From Desulfocapsaceae bacterium (GTDB lineage: Bacteria; Desulfobacterota; Desulfobulbia; Desulfobulbales; Desulfocapsaceae), in contig JAOZLO010000073.1 in assembly GCA_029934775.1 (NCBI GenBank), positions 1 to 9,894 on the forward strand: 9,894 bases of DNA, read 5' to 3'. The notes below the pieces were generated by a model. The model searched no databases. It was not told the origin of the DNA and worked only from the letters and a program-made list of their open reading frames with translations. Below, in pieces: positions 1-5,790 of the stretch. The first letter of the stretch is position 1; each line of letters opens with the position of its first letter. The position numbers were made by a program, and so were the translations under genes.

Positions 1-172
1 TTGCAGCTTTTTCATATCCGGCTGAACCGGTTGTGCGGCTTTTAAAACTGCTGAGTGTCTCAATGGTTTTGTGGATGGAGGATGCGTCAATATCGGCCGT
101 GCATAAAAGCGGACTGAATAGGAGGATAAAATAGAAAATGGTGAAGTAGAATATGTGAAGAGCTCTGTTCAT
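1..172 (-). CDS. N-terminal fragment of a secreted protein (M28 peptidase-like start)
   Basis: The 57 complete codons begin at ATG 172 and run off the left edge. A GGAG ribosome-binding site lies 4 bases upstream (177-180). The first residues (MNRALHIFYF, then a hydrophobic run to about residue 26, LLCTA) form a Sec signal peptide, so the protein is exported. The mature start reads IHKTIETLSSFKSRTTGSAG followed by YEKAA. This resembles the stretch before the catalytic domain in M28-type aminopeptidases and in M28/FtsX-permease fusions, where an 'SRxTGxxGxEKAA' segment is common. That resemblance is from memory, and no catalytic residue lies inside the window. Its neighbours on the same strand are an ABC ATPase and a short FtsX permease, so it may be the large third part of that transporter, separated from it by the opposite-strand radical SAM gene. 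The signal peptide is clear; the family is tentative. Confidence 0.6.
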   Translation of the reverse strand, partial: MNRALHIFYFTIFYFILLFSPLLCTADIDASSIHKTIETLSSFKSRTTGSAGYEKAA

Positions 173-231
173 GCATCTCCCTGTATTTTTCTGCCGTTTG
201 CCATTATCTGTTCGATACCTGATGTTTTTAA

Positions 232-250
232 TAACAACTATTGAGTTATT
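232..250. repeat. Short inverted repeat between divergent genes
   Basis: The arms AATAAC and GTTATT (6 bp, about 9 bases apart) lie between the divergently transcribed secreted-protein gene (start 172) and radical SAM gene (start 370). It could be an operator serving either gene. A 6-bp palindrome in AT-rich DNA can easily arise by chance, so this is only a weak call. Confidence 0.2.
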
Positions 251-255
251 CTCGG

Positions 256-283
256 TTGCAGCAACTAAATGAGAATATATACT
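256..283 (+). promoter_or_regulatory. Possible promoter of the radical SAM gene
   Basis: TATACT at 278-283 is a five-of-six match to the sigma-70 -10 box. A weak -35 box, TTGCAG (256-261), lies 16 bases upstream. Transcription would start near 290, leaving a leader of about 80 bases before ATG 370. The flanking DNA is AT-rich, so other -10-like hexamers (TATAAA at 283-288) are also available. Modest support only. Confidence 0.3.
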
Positions 284-369
284 ATAAACAGCTACCTTAA
301 AAGACCGGACGAATAAATACAACACTTTAGCTAAAAGAATAAAATCAACTTTAACCTCCAGGAACTTTT

Positions 370-1338
370 ATGCTTACTTTGAAACATATCAAAGCCCTTA
401 ATATTGAAATATCATCCAAGTGTATCGCTAAATGCCCTTTCTGCAGCAGAGAGCAAAAAATTCGGCCCTATGGAAATCATGTGATAACATTGGCTGACTT
501 TAAAAAATTGCCGCAAACTTTGATCAAGAGACTGAAATGGATTAATTTTTCAGGTAATTTTGGAGATCTGTCTACTAACAGGGACATGGTTAAAATTGCT
601 GAATATATAAAGCAGTTAAACAAAAATACGGTTTTAGGCGGGAATACCAACGGATCGGTTCAGGATGAAGACTGGTGGAGATCCCTGGGGCAGTTTTTCA
701 AGGATGGCAGCATGGAATTTTCGGTGGACGGCCTTTCTGATACCCATGTCATTCATCGGGTTGGAACCGATTATCATAAGATTATTAAAAATATTGAGGC
801 ATTTACACGAGGAGGTGGTATCGCCCACTGGAAATTTATCTTGTTTCAGCACAATGAACACCAGATAGACGAGGCGGAGAAAATAGCCCGGCAAATTGGC
901 TGCAGTCGATTCATGGTCGTCCCTTCCAGGGATTATGGCGGGCAGTTTAAAAAGGCAGAAAAAATAAAATTTCAAATTAAAAGAGATATTTTCCACTCTT
1001 ATGATGAAAAGGCAATGTCTACCAATGCGGTTGTGACCTGCAGGCCCCTGGATAACGGGTCTTTATATCTTGCCGCGGATGGAACCGTTCATCCGTGTTG
1101 TTATGCCCATTGCATGTATATTACCGAACACAACGCATCTTTTAAATTTATATTGCCATTAATCGAGAAGTATTATGCCGCTATTAATTTCAAAACAACA
1201 CCGTTGGAAGACATTTTGAAAGGGGGCTATTTCAATGAAATACTTGAAAAATCAAAAACTAACAGCTATTGCAGGATGAAGTGCAATCAGTTCCGTAAAA
1301 CCATCAAAAAAGAACTGGTTCTGATTGATCATCGGTGA
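370..1338 (+). CDS. Radical SAM protein with C-terminal twitch/SPASM-like cluster domain
   Basis: A 322-residue iron-sulfur enzyme, presumably cytosolic. The radical SAM motif CxxxCxxC is at Cys18, Cys22 and Cys25 and would bind the 4Fe-4S cluster that cleaves S-adenosylmethionine. SGNFGD (61-66) and FSVDG (117-121) fit core strands of the partial TIM barrel. A second cysteine set follows: Cys224, the pair Cys243/Cys244, Cys248, Cys301 and Cys305, the last ones in YCRMKC. This is the pattern of a twitch or SPASM auxiliary cluster. The text around TNGS, DG, HRVGT and FQHNEHQ matches, from memory, the 'twitch domain-containing radical SAM' group, whose substrate is not established. The start is fixed by AGGAAC ending 4 bases before ATG 370. 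The gene stands alone on its strand, with no recognisable precursor peptide beside it. It looks more AT-rich than the ABC genes that follow, which could indicate acquisition. The enzyme class is certain; the reaction is unknown. Confidence 0.9.
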   Translation: MLTLKHIKALNIEISSKCIAKCPFCSREQKIRPYGNHVITLADFKKLPQTLIKRLKWINFSGNFGDLSTNRDMVKIAEYIKQLNKNTVLGGNTNGSVQDEDWWRSLGQFFKDGSMEFSVDGLSDTHVIHRVGTDYHKIIKNIEAFTRGGGIAHWKFILFQHNEHQIDEAEKIARQIGCSRFMVVPSRDYGGQFKKAEKIKFQIKRDIFHSYDEKAMSTNAVVTCRPLDNGSLYLAADGTVHPCCYAHCMYITEHNASFKFILPLIEKYYAAINFKTTPLEDILKGGYFNEILEKSKTNSYCRMKCNQFRKTIKKELVLIDHR

Positions 1339-1362
1339 GATCTCATGGTGGGTCGCACTCGG

Positions 1363-2103
1363 TCAGGCGCCTGCACTTTCAAGGCCCCCCGTTCTAATCT
1401 CAAGTTCCTCTCTGGCCTGTATTTTGTCTATGCGCCCATCTCGTATCCAGATGACCTGGTCGGAGACATTCAGCATCTTATAGTCATGGGTTGCTGAAAT
1501 GACGGTAACACCCCGTTCCACACTTAACTCTTTTAAAAGGTTGATGATATCCTCACCTGTGGTCAGATCGAGATTGCCTGTCGGTTCGTCGGCAAGAATA
1601 ATAGCCGGTGTGTTGGCGAGAGCCCGGGCTACAGCAACCCTCTGTTGTTGACCGCCGGAAAGCTCTGAAGGGCGATGTCCATGCCTGCCTGTCAGACCAA
1701 CCTGGTTAAGCAGAGCCATACCACGTTCAGTAGCATCATCACCGGAAACACCGGCAAATGTCATCGGCAGAGTGATATTCTCAAGGGCTGTCATAACAGG
1801 AATGAGATTGAATGTCTGGAAGATGTAACCAATCTTCCGGCAACGGAGCCAGGCCAACTCATATGCATCGAGCTGGGCAATATCAACTTCATCAATAAAG
1901 ACTTTACCGGCTGTTGGTTTATCGAGACCGCCAATCATATTAAAGAGTGTCGATTTACCCGAGCCTGAGGGGCCCATGATAGAAACGTATTTTCCTGTTT
2001 CTATCTCGAGGTCGATCCCTTTGAGAACTTTGACCACAATCTTTCCCAGGTCAAAGTTCTTGGTGACTTCGCTTACTCGGACAATTTTTTTGCTTTCTGT
2101 CAT
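1363..2103 (-). CDS. ABC transporter ATP-binding protein, LolD/MacB type
   Basis: A 246-residue ATPase that would power a membrane transporter or mechanotransmission complex from the cytoplasmic face. All motifs are intact: Walker A GPSGSGKST (44-52), Q-loop Gln96 in YIFQTF, signature LSGGQQQ (148-154), Walker B IILADEPTG (168-176) with catalytic Glu173, D-loop NLD and H-loop His206. The spacing and the text around DEPTGNLD are those of the LolD/MacB/FtsE group, which pairs with FtsX-fold permeases. ATG 2103 has AAGGAAC about 6 bases upstream. The permease gene ends 56 bases upstream on the same strand, and that spacer holds a short repeat. The stop lies 24 bases from the end of the convergent radical SAM gene, with no terminator visible between them. 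The family is certain; the cargo is not, because the partner permease is atypical, so no gene symbol is given. Confidence 0.95.
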   Translation of the reverse strand: MTESKKIVRVSEVTKNFDLGKIVVKVLKGIDLEIETGKYVSIMGPSGSGKSTLFNMIGGLDKPTAGKVFIDEVDIAQLDAYELAWLRCRKIGYIFQTFNLIPVMTALENITLPMTFAGVSGDDATERGMALLNQVGLTGRHGHRPSELSGGQQQRVAVARALANTPAIILADEPTGNLDLTTGEDIINLLKELSVERGVTVISATHDYKMLNVSDQVIWIRDGRIDKIQAREELEIRTGGLESAGA

Positions 2104-2104
2104 A

Positions 2105-2153
2105 GTAATGTTCCTTCGACATTCATAATTCCTTGTTCGATATTCGATATTCT
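2105..2153. repeat. Short interspersed repeat (TTCGATATTC type)
   Basis: The spacer between the permease and ATPase genes is largely made of TTCGAYATTC-like units. Bases 2128-2152 match 9182-9206 at 22 of 25 positions, and all three differences are C/T changes. The repeat supplies most of the ATPase gene's leader. Such units are, from memory, highly repeated between genes of Desulfobacterota and related genomes. Copy number here cannot be judged from one window. Confidence 0.7.
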
Positions 2154-2159
2154 AAGGAG

Positions 2160-2849
2160 CTACTGTTCAACCCGCATCGCCTCCACCGGTCGCATTCGAG
2201 ATGCGAGCATCGCCGGATAGAGAACACCAAGCAGGCTTAAAAATGTCCCGATACAGAGGGTGAAAAACAGGGTAATACCGATCTGCGACCAGGGTATATG
2301 CGAACCGAGGGAAAATCCGAATCTGGCCAGTGATGTGAGCAGAGCAGTAACTGCTCCGAGCAGTGATCCTGCAAAAGCTCCTGCCAGTCCCTGCATTGTC
2401 GCCTCAAGTAAGAAAATGCGAACGATAAATCTGTCCAGTGCTCCCAAACATTTCAAGGTGCCAATTTCTCTGAATCGTTCGGTAACTGACATGAGTTGTG
2501 CATTGATAATGCCGACAACACAGACAAGAAGAGAAAGGAAAACAATCCATCGTTGTTTGGCGGAGCTGGTGACAGCTGTGTTTTCCGGAGAAATGTCAAA
2601 ACCGGCTTTTGCCAGGGCCTGGATAAAATCAGGATTACCGCTGCTGAGCAACCCCTGTGCTATATCATTTCCAACCTGAATAAAGGCAAGAAAGGCTACT
2701 GCCAGCACCAGACTCATGGTGGTAACCATGGAACGGAAAAAACGAACACGAATTGACTGATAGGCCATCTGCACGGATTTTCGGAAAGGCAAAGCGACAA
2801 GACGATTTACATCTTTCCTGTTCTCAGACAGCCCTGGAGTTTCCATCAT
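2160..2849 (-). CDS. Short FtsX-family ABC transporter permease
   Basis: A 229-residue inner-membrane protein partnering the ATPase encoded just downstream. Four membrane segments are visible at about 40-59, 100-118, 148-172 and 187-210. The loop after TM2 (RFREIGTLKCLGA, 125-137) and the C-terminal tail (ASRMRPVEAMR) are hallmarks of the FtsX/MacB/LolC permease domain, whose TM2-TM3 loop contacts the ATPase. Typical LolC, LolE or MacB permeases have about 400 or more residues because a large periplasmic domain lies between TM1 and TM2. Here that interval is only about 40 residues (60-99), so the periplasmic domain is essentially absent. The reading frame is intact and both ends look normal, so this is a minimal form rather than a decayed gene. 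ATG 2849 has CAGGAG about 11 bases upstream; ATG 2846 is an alternative. A promoter at 3027-3055 probably drives this gene and the ATPase. Confidence 0.88.
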   Translation of the reverse strand: MMETPGLSENRKDVNRLVALPFRKSVQMAYQSIRVRFFRSMVTTMSLVLAVAFLAFIQVGNDIAQGLLSSGNPDFIQALAKAGFDISPENTAVTSSAKQRWIVFLSLLVCVVGIINAQLMSVTERFREIGTLKCLGALDRFIVRIFLLEATMQGLAGAFAGSLLGAVTALLTSLARFGFSLGSHIPWSQIGITLFFTLCIGTFLSLLGVLYPAMLASRMRPVEAMRVEQ

Positions 2850-2979
2850 TTGTGCTGTTTCTCCTGAGTTGAAATTGATTATTTATTAGTGCCTTACTCC
2901 ATAAAAGCTGTAATAAAAAACAAGTAATCGAGTAATGTGCCTTGAAATTATAAGGTTATATATACCACCATGGCACTTA

Positions 2980-3004
2980 TACCCCCTTGTGGGGTGTTGG
3001 GGTA
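2980..3004. repeat. GC-rich hairpin in the permease leader
   Basis: ACCCC (2981-2985) can pair with GGGGT (2991-2995) over a 5-base loop. Alternatively TACCCC (2980-2985) can pair with GGGGTA (2999-3004). The alternative pairings are mutually exclusive. No T-run follows on either strand, so it is not an intrinsic terminator. It falls within the predicted transcript leader of the permease gene (start site near 3020, ATG 2849) and could affect expression. Nothing else is recognised in 2850-3026. Confidence 0.35.
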
Positions 3005-3026
3005 CATTCTTTTCAAAGTAGTCGTT

Positions 3027-3055
3027 ACTCTAGTTTTTTCAAATTATATTGTCAA
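3027..3055 (-). promoter_or_regulatory. Sigma-70-like promoter for the ABC permease and ATPase genes
   Basis: On the minus strand a perfect -35 box TTGACA (3055-3050) is followed, after exactly 17 bases, by TAGAGT (3032-3027), a four-of-six -10 box. It begins 3 bases past the stop codon of the deacetylase gene. The ABC genes can therefore be transcribed independently of the glycan operon. The predicted leader to ATG 2849 is about 170 bases. Confidence 0.55.
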
Positions 3056-3057
3056 TA

Positions 3058-3873
3058 TCAATACCGCTGCTTGTCGATGGGTTGAACCTCTCCCCCGATC
3101 AGATCACTGAAAAGAACTGGAGTGAGTTGGGGATTGTCGCTTATGATAGCAAGAAGCAAGTCGAGCAGTTCAAATGCACGGTTGTTCATTCTTTGATGAT
3201 GGATCATTATCCCGCATTGTCCGGAGCTTATATTTTCTTCAAGTTCGGCAAGGAGATTTTCAAATCCAAGGTGGGGGGAGATTTCTTTTCGGGTGTGCAG
3301 ATCCACTCCAACCTGAAAATCAGGCAGTTCTGGAACCGTTTCCGGTCTGGCCCCACGGCTTCTAGAGAGAGCGTGGAATTCGAGTTCTACAAGTGAGTTA
3401 ATGGTAGCACTGCTGCAGCGATTCCAGGGCGGAGTGAAAAATGGCTGGAATTCATCAGCCACTATTTCTTCAAGTCGTTGTTTTCCCATGCTAAGGCTGT
3501 TTTTGATTTCTTCTTTTGTCCGAGATGGACCAAATTCCTGTTTTTTGCCCTTGTGTTCGAAGTTGTGATGCAGGCGTCCATGTTGGTGCCAGCACCATTG
3601 TCCACTGTTGTTGCCTGTTATCTGTTGGAGGTCTGTAAATCGTTCATGTGTTATCCACGAGGGGACCGTTGCCAGACAGAGGGGCACCCGGTGCTTTACA
3701 AAGCTATCAATAAGGAGTTTAAACCGGCGTGATGGTATACCGATATCATCGGCTCGAAAGAATATCAGTGGAGGTTTTGAAGTAAGGTGGCATCCTCTGT
3801 CGATGCAGTTCAATATCCGTCTGTGACTGTCTTTATGAGGGATTGAATATATTGAAGAGGGCTGTCGGGTCAT
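3058..3873 (-). CDS. NodB-like (CE4) polysaccharide deacetylase family protein
   Basis: A 271-residue protein of the NodB-homology fold, probably a metal-dependent N- or O-deacetylase. Motif 1 is FRADDIG (39-45), with Asp42/Asp43 in the place of the usual TFDDG aspartates. Motif 2 is WHQHGRLHH (95-103), giving the metal-binding histidines. Motif 3 is TPPWNRC (147-153), the usual RxPP region but with Thr instead of Arg. A late MIHHQRM (223-229) matches the motif-5 histidine. There is no signal peptide or membrane segment, unlike secreted peptidoglycan or exopolysaccharide deacetylases, so it should act in the cytoplasm. ATG 3873 lies 3 bases after the stop of the upstream glycosyltransferase gene, whose last codons carry its AGGAAA ribosome-binding site, so translation is probably coupled. 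It is the last gene of the five-gene operon. The substrate is presumably an N-acetylated sugar added by a neighbouring transferase. Confidence 0.82.
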   Translation of the reverse strand: MTRQPSSIYSIPHKDSHRRILNCIDRGCHLTSKPPLIFFRADDIGIPSRRFKLLIDSFVKHRVPLCLATVPSWITHERFTDLQQITGNNSGQWCWHQHGRLHHNFEHKGKKQEFGPSRTKEEIKNSLSMGKQRLEEIVADEFQPFFTPPWNRCSSATINSLVELEFHALSRSRGARPETVPELPDFQVGVDLHTRKEISPHLGFENLLAELEENISSGQCGIMIHHQRMNNRAFELLDLLLAIISDNPQLTPVLFSDLIGGEVQPIDKQRY

Positions 3874-3876
3874 TTG

Positions 3877-5034
3877 TTATTTTTCCTGCCAGAGATTAAT
3901 CTGTTCTGCTGTCCGGCGGGCACCATCAAGGTTTATTTCAGTTGAGGTCGGTTGATAGCGCAGCATTGATTCGATTTTTTCCTTTAGAATTTCGGGGGAG
4001 AGTTCGTTTTCGGTAATGAGGCGTATGCCACTTATCTGTTCAAATGCCTGAACTCGCAGTTTCTGTTCCCTGTTTTGAGCGAAGGGGTAAATGAGAGCAG
4101 GAACTCCGGCCCTTAACACATTCATACAACTGTTATAGCCACCCATCGAGATTGAAAGATCTGCTGCATCAAGCCATTCGGGGAAATGGTTGCTGAAGAT
4201 ATCAACAGAGATGATGTCAGAACTCTGGACAAGCAATTTCTTATACAGACTACGGTCGCTGTAGGGGCCGCAAAAGAGCTGCAGATGGAATTTCAAATCA
4301 CTGGAAAAAAGAAGGGATGCCTTAAGCACCGCCTGCAGGAGTTGTCCTCCCACATTTCCACCGCCGATGCTGGCAACTATCAGCTGGGTGTCTGCTGTGA
4401 GTTTCAATTTCTGGCGTATCCGGTTTATTGCTGGAGAGGAGTGAGCCTGGCTTACAAAACCGGTATAACAGATGGGGGTGGTGATATCTGCGATTTTACT
4501 GAAGGTTGTGTTCAGTGTTATAACAGAAGGGTCACTGTGGACCAGTATTCCCGTGAAATATTTATTGAGAGTCTCTACCACCCGTCGTTCAAACTTTTCT
4601 TTGCCGGATTCTTTTTCTACAAGAATATCCCGAACACTGCAGTAGCACTGACAGCTTGGAAGGGACCCATTTTGTATGCCGGATAGTACAGGGTCAAGTT
4701 CAAACCTGAACGCCTTCCTGCCAAAGGGATAGAGCTCTGTAATGAAAACATTTGGCTTATAATGGATGAAATGGGAAATAAGGAGTTCTTTTCTCTCCTG
4801 TTTAACATCCTCCAATTGGTGGCCCGCTTCGCACGGGACCATGTTTTGAAAGTTCTGGTCCATTTGCAGACCTGGGAGACGTAGAACCTTAATTCCTTCA
4901 GTATCGATATGAGCTTTGGGACCACCGAGGATCAGTGTTACTTCGTGTTCACCTGCAATAGCCCTGCAGATCTCAAGACTGCGGTGCAGATGGCCTATTC
5001 CCAGGACGTGCTGACAGTAATAGCTGATTCGCAT
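3877..5034 (-). CDS. COG4671-type glycosyltransferase, GT-B fold (second copy)
   Basis: A 385-residue soluble protein with the two-domain GT-B layout of the MurG-like transferases. The N-terminal domain opens with MRISYYCQHVLGIGHLHRS, where GIGH (12-15) is the glycine-rich acceptor-side loop. The C-terminal domain begins near SIGGGNVGG (222-230) and carries SISMGGYNSC (294-303) followed by PALIYPF, the nucleotide-sugar binding region. The MGGYN motif and overall order are shared with the gene at 7116-8330, marking them as paralogues of COG4671, a predicted glycosyltransferase family without a settled substrate. No signal peptide or membrane segment is seen. ATG 5034 is preceded by a purine-rich but unremarkable leader containing a CACAGAGG-type repeat. 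It sits 51 bases after the phosphatase gene and 3 bases before the deacetylase gene. Which sugar and acceptor it uses cannot be read from sequence. Confidence 0.82.
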   Translation of the reverse strand: MRISYYCQHVLGIGHLHRSLEICRAIAGEHEVTLILGGPKAHIDTEGIKVLRLPGLQMDQNFQNMVPCEAGHQLEDVKQERKELLISHFIHYKPNVFITELYPFGRKAFRFELDPVLSGIQNGSLPSCQCYCSVRDILVEKESGKEKFERRVVETLNKYFTGILVHSDPSVITLNTTFSKIADITTPICYTGFVSQAHSSPAINRIRQKLKLTADTQLIVASIGGGNVGGQLLQAVLKASLLFSSDLKFHLQLFCGPYSDRSLYKKLLVQSSDIISVDIFSNHFPEWLDAADLSISMGGYNSCMNVLRAGVPALIYPFAQNREQKLRVQAFEQISGIRLITENELSPEILKEKIESMLRYQPTSTEINLDGARRTAEQINLWQEK

Positions 5035-5040
5035 TTAGGC

Positions 5041-5078
5041 TTTTCTCTGCATCCTCTGTGCTCTCTGTGGTGGGAGAT
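5041..5078. repeat. CACAGAGG-type short repeat in operon spacer
   Basis: The gap between the phosphatase and second COG4671 genes is filled on the minus strand by CCACAGAGAGCACAGAGG and a further CAGAGAAAA, a run of near 8-9 base units. GCTCTCTGTGGTGGGAGA (5060-5077) matches 5789-5806 at 17 of 18 positions. This class of simple repeat is, from memory, common between genes in Desulfobacterota and related genomes. Confidence 0.6.
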
Positions 5079-5085
5079 GACCGCT

Positions 5086-5718
5086 TCAGACCGTGCGATT
5101 AATGTTCAATTCAATAGTAGTAAACTGGTCTTTACCACAACCAACCAGGTGAAAACTGTTTGGCTCAAACATCTGCTCGTCCCCCGGAAGGAATTTTTTC
5201 CCGGTAATAGAGTAGAGAATGCTTTTGATCACTCCCTGATGGCAGACGATGAGAATATTTTTTCCCGGCCATTTCCCTGCTGCTTCCAAAAGTGCCGATT
5301 GTGTACGATCCCTCACTTCCTGCCTGGTTTCTCCATTGGGGGCAGAGAAAAACCAACCCATTTGCACTCTGCGCTCGAGCTCTTCACTAAAGTTTTTTTT
5401 AAGGTAGGGGATGGTCAATCCTTCCCAGTCACCCCAGGCCTGTTCTCTTAATTGAGATGTGTAATCAACAGGGATATCCAGTTGCTTATTGAGGATGGAT
5501 ACAGTTTCTTTGACCCTTCCAAGGTCACTGGCCAGAATCCTGTCCCAGTTATAGTGCTTTAAAACCATGGACCATTCTGCTATCTGTTGTTTTCCCTGCA
5601 AGGTGAGGGGAGAATCACAGGAGCCCTGGATTTTTTTTAATTTATTCCATTCTGTCTGGCCGTGGCGTAATAGACCGAAACTGGTTAAATTTCCGTTATT
5701 TTCTTTTGGGTTATTCAT
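5086..5718 (-). CDS. Histidine phosphatase family protein (phosphoglycerate mutase-like)
   Basis: A 210-residue cytoplasmic phosphatase. The catalytic LLRHGQTEWN (16-25) places the phospho-accepting histidine at residue 19 and the RHG arginine at 18. The proton-donor region LREQAWGDWEG and the second catalytic histidine in IVCHQGVIKS are also present, so the active site looks complete. The length fits the CobC/GpgP/phosphoserine-phosphatase-like branch. The frame stays open for 83 codons upstream, but that extension covers the repeat at 5735-5790 and the end of the GT4 gene. ATG 5718, 16 codons before RHG, is the sensible start. Its ribosome-binding site is poor: the nearest AGGG is about 17 bases away, within a small hairpin. 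Its place between two glycosyltransferase genes suggests that it removes phosphate from a glycosylated phospho-intermediate, as GpgP does in glucosylglycerate synthesis. That role is inference. Confidence 0.85.
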   Translation of the reverse strand: MNNPKENNGNLTSFGLLRHGQTEWNKLKKIQGSCDSPLTLQGKQQIAEWSMVLKHYNWDRILASDLGRVKETVSILNKQLDIPVDYTSQLREQAWGDWEGLTIPYLKKNFSEELERRVQMGWFFSAPNGETRQEVRDRTQSALLEAAGKWPGKNILIVCHQGVIKSILYSITGKKFLPGDEQMFEPNSFHLVGCGKDQFTTIELNINRTV

Positions 5719-5734
5719 TCGGTGTTGGACATAA

Positions 5735-5790
5735 TGCCCTGCGGGCAGGCTTAAGGGTTTAAAGGCGTAAGGGCTTAAAGGCTTAAAGGC
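5735..5790. repeat. Tandem GCCTTTAA-type repeat plus small hairpin
   Basis: On the minus strand from 5790 to 5748, about five near-identical 7-9 base units follow one another: GCCTTTAA twice, GCCCTTAC, GCCTTTAAA and CCCTTAA. They end in a hairpin, TGCCC/GGGCA with a 3-base loop (5735-5747). The first unit supplies the TAA stop (5783-5785) of the GT4 gene, and the hairpin lies about 17-29 bases before the phosphatase ATG. The units resemble the CTTTAAGCC/CTTACGCC simple repeats seen between genes in related genomes. Confidence 0.65.

Noticed and set aside
171..272. Possible 33-residue peptide upstream of the radical SAM gene, considered as a precursor peptide
   Set aside because: It has no ribosome-binding site, overlaps the start of the divergent secreted-protein gene and shows no leader/core features.
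1339..1362. Bidirectional terminator between the convergent radical SAM and ATPase genes
   Set aside because: The 24-base gap contains no stable inverted repeat or T-run.
2980..3004. GC-rich hairpin considered as an intrinsic terminator of the glycan operon
   Set aside because: No T-run follows on either strand and it lies downstream of a promoter, so it is listed only as a leader hairpin.
4186..4686. Plus-strand open frame of 166 codons opposite the second COG4671 gene
   Set aside because: It lies antisense to a well-supported gene, has no family resemblance and no ribosome-binding site. It is a shadow frame.
4909..5451. Plus-strand open frame of 180 codons across the phosphatase gene and the neighbouring junction
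   Set aside because: It is antisense to genes with clear motifs and runs through a simple repeat, with no recognisable domain.
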